DNA from: Hofstenia miamia
Taxonomy: Eukaryota > Xenacoelomorpha > Acoela > Hofsteniidae
DNA length: 64,000 bases
Direction of reading: 5' to 3'
NCBI GenBank assembly: GCA_900660155.1
Contig: CABFPE010000448.1
Coordinates: forward strand, 394,971-458,970
The notes under the pieces were generated by a model. It was not told the origin of the DNA and ran no database searches. It saw nothing but the letters and a program-made list of their open reading frames with translations. The translations under genes and the position numbers were made by a program. Each line of letters opens with the position of its first letter. The first letter of the stretch is position 1. Shown one piece after another: positions 60,474 through 64,000 of this stretch.

Positions 60474-61111
60474 CGATAGTATGCGGTTCTATAAGCAGTA
60501 ATGTAAAGGCGGTCTTTTCAAGTATATCGTCATGATCAGGATCACATCGTTAATTAGACCCATGTTTGTGTTGCTTAATTGTTTTTGTAAAAAAATTCAT
60601 AGCATTTCATTTTGCAGGCATTGCTAGCTGAAAATGTGTTTCAAACCTCCATATTTCTGCTAATTTTCAGAGCTTTTTTTAGATAATAGTTAAACATGAG
60701 AACTGAAAATTCCACTTGGCAATTTGTCTTAATTGGACGGATAATCCAAATATGCCGGAAGTATATTTATTAATTGGGGTTATCGTAACGATTGTATAAT
60801 TATGAGCTCAGATGCTGAACGCAAAGCCCATGAATAACCTACGTAATGGCCAGAAAAGTTGCATCACCCGAGAATAGAAAAAAGAATATTCCATGGATTA
60901 TCTATGTATACCAAAATGCAAATGATCATACGTGATCTATAAAACTCCCTCATATTTCTGAACTCTAGAAAGCATAAAGAAAGGGTCACTTTTGCTTTGA
61001 GTGTCTCTGTTGATAGCCCCAGTGTTGGCTACCACCCACACATGCACAAGGTACACCTTGTTGTTTCTATTTTACCATGTCACATTTTCTTAACTTAACT
61101 TGGCGTAGGAA
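60474..61111. other. No gene recognised
   Basis: 3' flank of the coiled-coil gene. Only short chance readings. Confidence 0.4.
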
Positions 61112-61130
61112 CAGTGGCATAGCCATCAAA
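61112..61130 (+). mobile_element. Solo hAT-like terminus
   Basis: CAGTGGCATAGCCATCAAAT resembles the CAGTGGCGTAGCCA end of the hAT-like elements above. No matching right end or duplication found, so it is at best a truncated copy. Confidence 0.3.
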
Positions 61131-61538
61131 TCAGTGAGGAGGAGCATGTTTTATATTTAATTTTTTGTCGTTTTGAAAATTAGTAATGCTAGTGAATGTT
61201 CTATAGATTATGATTAGCTTAACAAGGAACTAGAAGCTTGTGCAGTGAATGTAGTGGTAGAAACCAAATTTCAAGTGATCATCACTACAAGAAAATTTCA
61301 AACAGAAAAGCGAAGTGATGCTATTAAAATATCAAGTAATCAAATTTGACCGAAAAAAATTTGTATTTAATAATAATAAGCCTAGAATGGAACTCAAATA
61401 TCATTTTTCTACACTATGAAAAATAATACTTTCCTACATCTGGAATAAAAAATGTGAGATACACTATATTTTTTTACATAGATATAGGTAGAAAATCCAT
61501 CATAAAATCATAAAATCATAAAATCCAAAATACGGAAA

Positions 61539-62087
61539 ATGGCTATTGGGATAGAATATCTAAAACAATTAAAGAAGGTTAGTAGCGGTAAAGCACTAAT
61601 AGAAGCTATTGTATTAAGTCAATACAGATATGCTTCTATATTGTTAACCAACATAAGCTCAGATCAGCAAGCCAAATTAAGTAGAGTATTTAACAGGTGT
61701 ATTCGTACTATGTTTAACATCAACAAATTCAAGACAGATGAAACGATACACACTTTAGCAATCCTGTCACCAATCTTCATTACAAAGTTCAGCAGTTTAA
61801 TTTACACATACAAATCGATTAATAACCACCAAGGCAGTAATTTCTTAAAAATATACCTGAAACTGAATACTAGATCAAAGAAACTGATAAACAATACTCA
61901 AATAAAATCAAAATATTGGAATTTCTCTTTTTCTTCAACAGTCTGCCGACTTTGGAACAAATTGCTGATCAATATTCGGAAAGCACCAAACATAAATCGA
62001 TTTAAAAGCCTGCTGAAGGAAAAACTACTCGCAAACCAATATGAATATGGGTATAACACTAAATCAAATGTTTGGAGAAATTACTAG
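61539..62087 (+). pseudogene. LINE ORF2 C-terminal remnant (5'-truncated)
   Basis: A 182-residue open reading: ALIEAIVLSQYRYASILLTN, QQAKLSRVFNRCIRTMFNI, ... NFSFSSTVCRLWNKLLINIR and NRFKSLLKEKLLANQYEYG. The order (LxxSxxxYxxxxxxN, LxxxxNRxxRxxF, then FSxSxxxLWNxLxxxIRxxxxxxxFKxxLKxxL) is that of the region after the reverse-transcriptase palm in CR1/jockey/L2-type LINEs. No palm or endonuclease precedes it; an (ATAAAATC)n-like tract at 61503-61530 marks the 5' junction. The start codon is probably fortuitous. Unlike LINE 1 this piece has no stop. Confidence 0.7.
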
Positions 62088-62325
62088 CTGCAAATTATTT
62101 TTAATCTATATGTCTTTTTTATTTTATTTTGTCTTTTAATTGTTTTTTATTTACTGTTCTGTGTAGCTTTTATTTTTTCTTACTTGTCTATGCTGTATAT
62201 ATTGTTTAATTTTGTAAGTACTGTACATATAAGATGCTTATTGTAAGGTTTGCAATTTTGTAAATATGTACAAACTAGACAATGTAGAGGAAAAATTAAA
62301 TATGGCTATTAAAGTAGAAGCATGA
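62088..62325 (+). mobile_element. 3' UTR of the truncated LINE
   Basis: T-rich, then GTACAAACTAGACAATGTAG...AAATTAAATATGGCTATTAA. It follows directly on the LINE stop; end position approximate. Confidence 0.4.
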
Positions 62326-62441
62326 ATAACTACATATATTTGCAAGATATGCATTACTTCTGCTTAGTCATCAATCAAAGCTATAGTTATGCTAACATTG
62401 AAAAGATTGTTTACAAGGTACATTGCAAAATCTATTATTAA

Positions 62442-62885
62442 TCAAAGCCTTGTTGATTGCATGCATAAAATAAAATTTGACAAAATCAGCTGCATTTTGG
62501 GATTATCCTGAAACCAGGTTTTCTTAATGAGATTCAAATTCCTAAGTAAATGAAACAGACTTATATTCTGCAATCCATGATAGATGCACAACGTTTTGTG
62601 CATACCAAGCTGTTTCAAATTGACAAGATTTTGTTGAAAAATAATCCTAATAAAATTAAATAGAATTTTTAAATAGAATTTGACGCCTTGTTTCTCAAAA
62701 ACCTTTGTGCTTATGCAGAATATAGAACTCATATAGAGAGAAGCCTCAATAATGCAGGTGTGTTGCACACAATGTGGGTAAAAAATTTTGGTTTTGCAAT
62801 GGAAATTTGTGGGCCTAATTCCCGCAATGAGAATATTTGATGTTACCATTGTCTTAACAAATGTAAACAATTTGTTTGATTTCAA
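62442..62885 (-). CDS. Unrecognised open reading (low support)
   Basis: 147 codons open on the minus strand (MKSNKLFTFVKTMVTSNILI at the start; MHKTLCIYHGLQNISLFHLL further on). It is rich in Phe, Leu, Ile and Cys, as AT-rich chance readings are. No splice signals, family motif or repeat relation seen. Listed only because of its length. Confidence 0.12.
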   Translation of the reverse strand: MKSNKLFTFVKTMVTSNILIAGIRPTNFHCKTKIFYPHCVQHTCIIEASLYMSSIFCISTKVFEKQGVKFYLKILFNFIRIIFQQNLVNLKQLGMHKTLCIYHGLQNISLFHLLRNLNLIKKTWFQDNPKMQLILSNFILCMQSTRL

Positions 62886-63587
62886 TTTTACATCGCTTTA
62901 TGGAATACAAATAGACAGCAATTCTTCAATATTTAAATCAATATATATAGAAGAAGAAAAATCTATATTCAGAAATTGTTTTAAAACAATACTAATAGAA
63001 ATACTGATAACAAATTCTGAAAGCGTATATATATATATATATGGTGATGTTTCTTTAATTATTTATTAGTTAAACAACAAGTGGACGCTTCACAGATTTT
63101 TGAAGCATTATTGAAAAAATTATTTTTCCACATCGCATTATTAATAAAACATATTTTAAAGTATTTAAATGCTCGTGAGGTCTACATAATTCCTAAATTA
63201 AACCACCGGTTAGAAACTTCGCAAATTTACACAAACATACAGTTAATATTAAATGAAAAAATATCGATTGTCATTGTCACAAGGAATTTATATAAATGCA
63301 GCAGTAAGATTTATGAAATTGATTAGATAATGATACGAATAAGATAATCTACATTTAGAGAATATAAATATAATCAAAAAATGACAGCTTTTCCAAATCG
63401 CGTCATAAATATAATTGTAAAAAATGAAACTATCGAATTTTACAAACGTATATATAGTCAGGCATGCTAAGATTATGACAAATTTTCTGGTAATCGCGTA
63501 GTCACTGTTATATAATTTTTATTATGTCTACGATTTTCCTGGGATGAATATTTTCTCAAGAATAAATCACTTTGCAATTTCTTAACC

Positions 63588-63826
63588 TTAAACTGCCTGG
63601 GGATTTTTGACAAACTCTCATGATTGTAGAACTTTTTTTAAACGCTTATAGCTCAAAAACTATTAACGATATGCTCAATCTGAAAGCATCACATGATTGA
63701 AGTCTCCACTTCCTTGTCACTCTAAATCCGCAACCTGGCTCTGTTTCATTAAGGCGAGCCATTGTGCACGATCTCTGATTCCGCGCACGGTACGTCTCAA
63801 TGGGTTTGGAATATCTATGCACATAT
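63588..63826 (-). repeat. Interspersed repeat family A, copy 6
   Basis: Reverse copy. On the minus strand: TTTGGGTTTGG-like start replaced by CCAAACCCATTGAGACG, then CGCGGAATCAGAGATCGTGC, CAGAGCCAGGTTGCGGATTT, GAGCTATAAGCGTTTAAAAA and GGCAGTTTAAGGTTAAG. It is one of the fullest copies. Confidence 0.7.
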
Positions 63827-64000
63827 CAAGAAACATTCAAAGTTCTTTGTTTCTTCCATACGCTCAAAACCTTATAAATATATGAACATTAGTTATTGAC
63901 AGAATCAATTTTTTTCAAAAATTCGAAATTGATAAATAATTACTGTTAATATTTTCAACAACTTCAGCCACAGAAATGCTGACGTTTTCAACTTTGCATA

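Overview
The window reads as nuclear DNA of an AT-rich invertebrate metazoan. Evidence: a spliced gene with a cell-surface receptor motif, GT/AG introns, long (TA)n tracts, and a mix of hAT-like, Tc1/mariner, pogo-like, Penelope-like and LINE elements. I see no operons, rRNA, tRNA or CRISPR. The species cannot be named from sequence alone.

Left half (1-35,330), minus strand. This is the 5' end of one host gene, a Cys-loop ligand-gated channel of the GABA-A/glycine receptor family. Exon 3 (919-1031) carries the N-terminal hallmark DLLSDYDKRLRPNFG. A candidate exon 2 lies at 10714-10821. A signal-peptide exon 1 (35060-35100) begins MLFWILSLVFLFL and ends in a strong donor. All three exons are joined in the same split-codon phase, so they read through with or without exon 2. 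A consensus CCAAT box lies about 190 bases before the ATG. The remaining exons would lie beyond position 1. The roughly 34 kb between exon 1 and exon 3 is intron packed with small mobile elements: hAT-type MITEs, several of which I could bound by 8-bp target duplications, a Penelope-like endonuclease remnant, two MITEs with iterated internal motifs, a nested palindromic MITE, copies of an unnamed interspersed repeat ('family A'), and long (TA)n arrays, two of which contain assembly gaps.

Middle (35.7-46.4 kb). Two Tc1-like transposons sit here in opposite orientations, with transposase relics and TA flanks (35733-37021 minus, 37589-39187 plus). A decayed CR1/jockey-type LINE (41177-44279, plus) ends tail to tail against a second LINE fragment (44281-45357, minus) at a shared (ATT)n. 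The second LINE contains a one-N junction with a repeated 277-bp block, followed by a 1000-N gap.

Right (46.4-64 kb). There is a perfect hAT MITE (48306-48587), a nearly identical 1.25-kb duplication (49302-50566 / 50881-52129) whose break lies inside a pogo-like MITE, a second copy of the iterated-motif MITE (52935-53483), and a small tandem duplication. A decayed ORF of a widely dispersed transposon-type protein family (55285-56635) and a 1.2-kb hAT-like element (57683-58901) follow. Next is a compact two-exon host gene for a coiled-coil protein (59425-60473, plus), and then a truncated LINE end (61539-62325). One more copy of family A closes the window.
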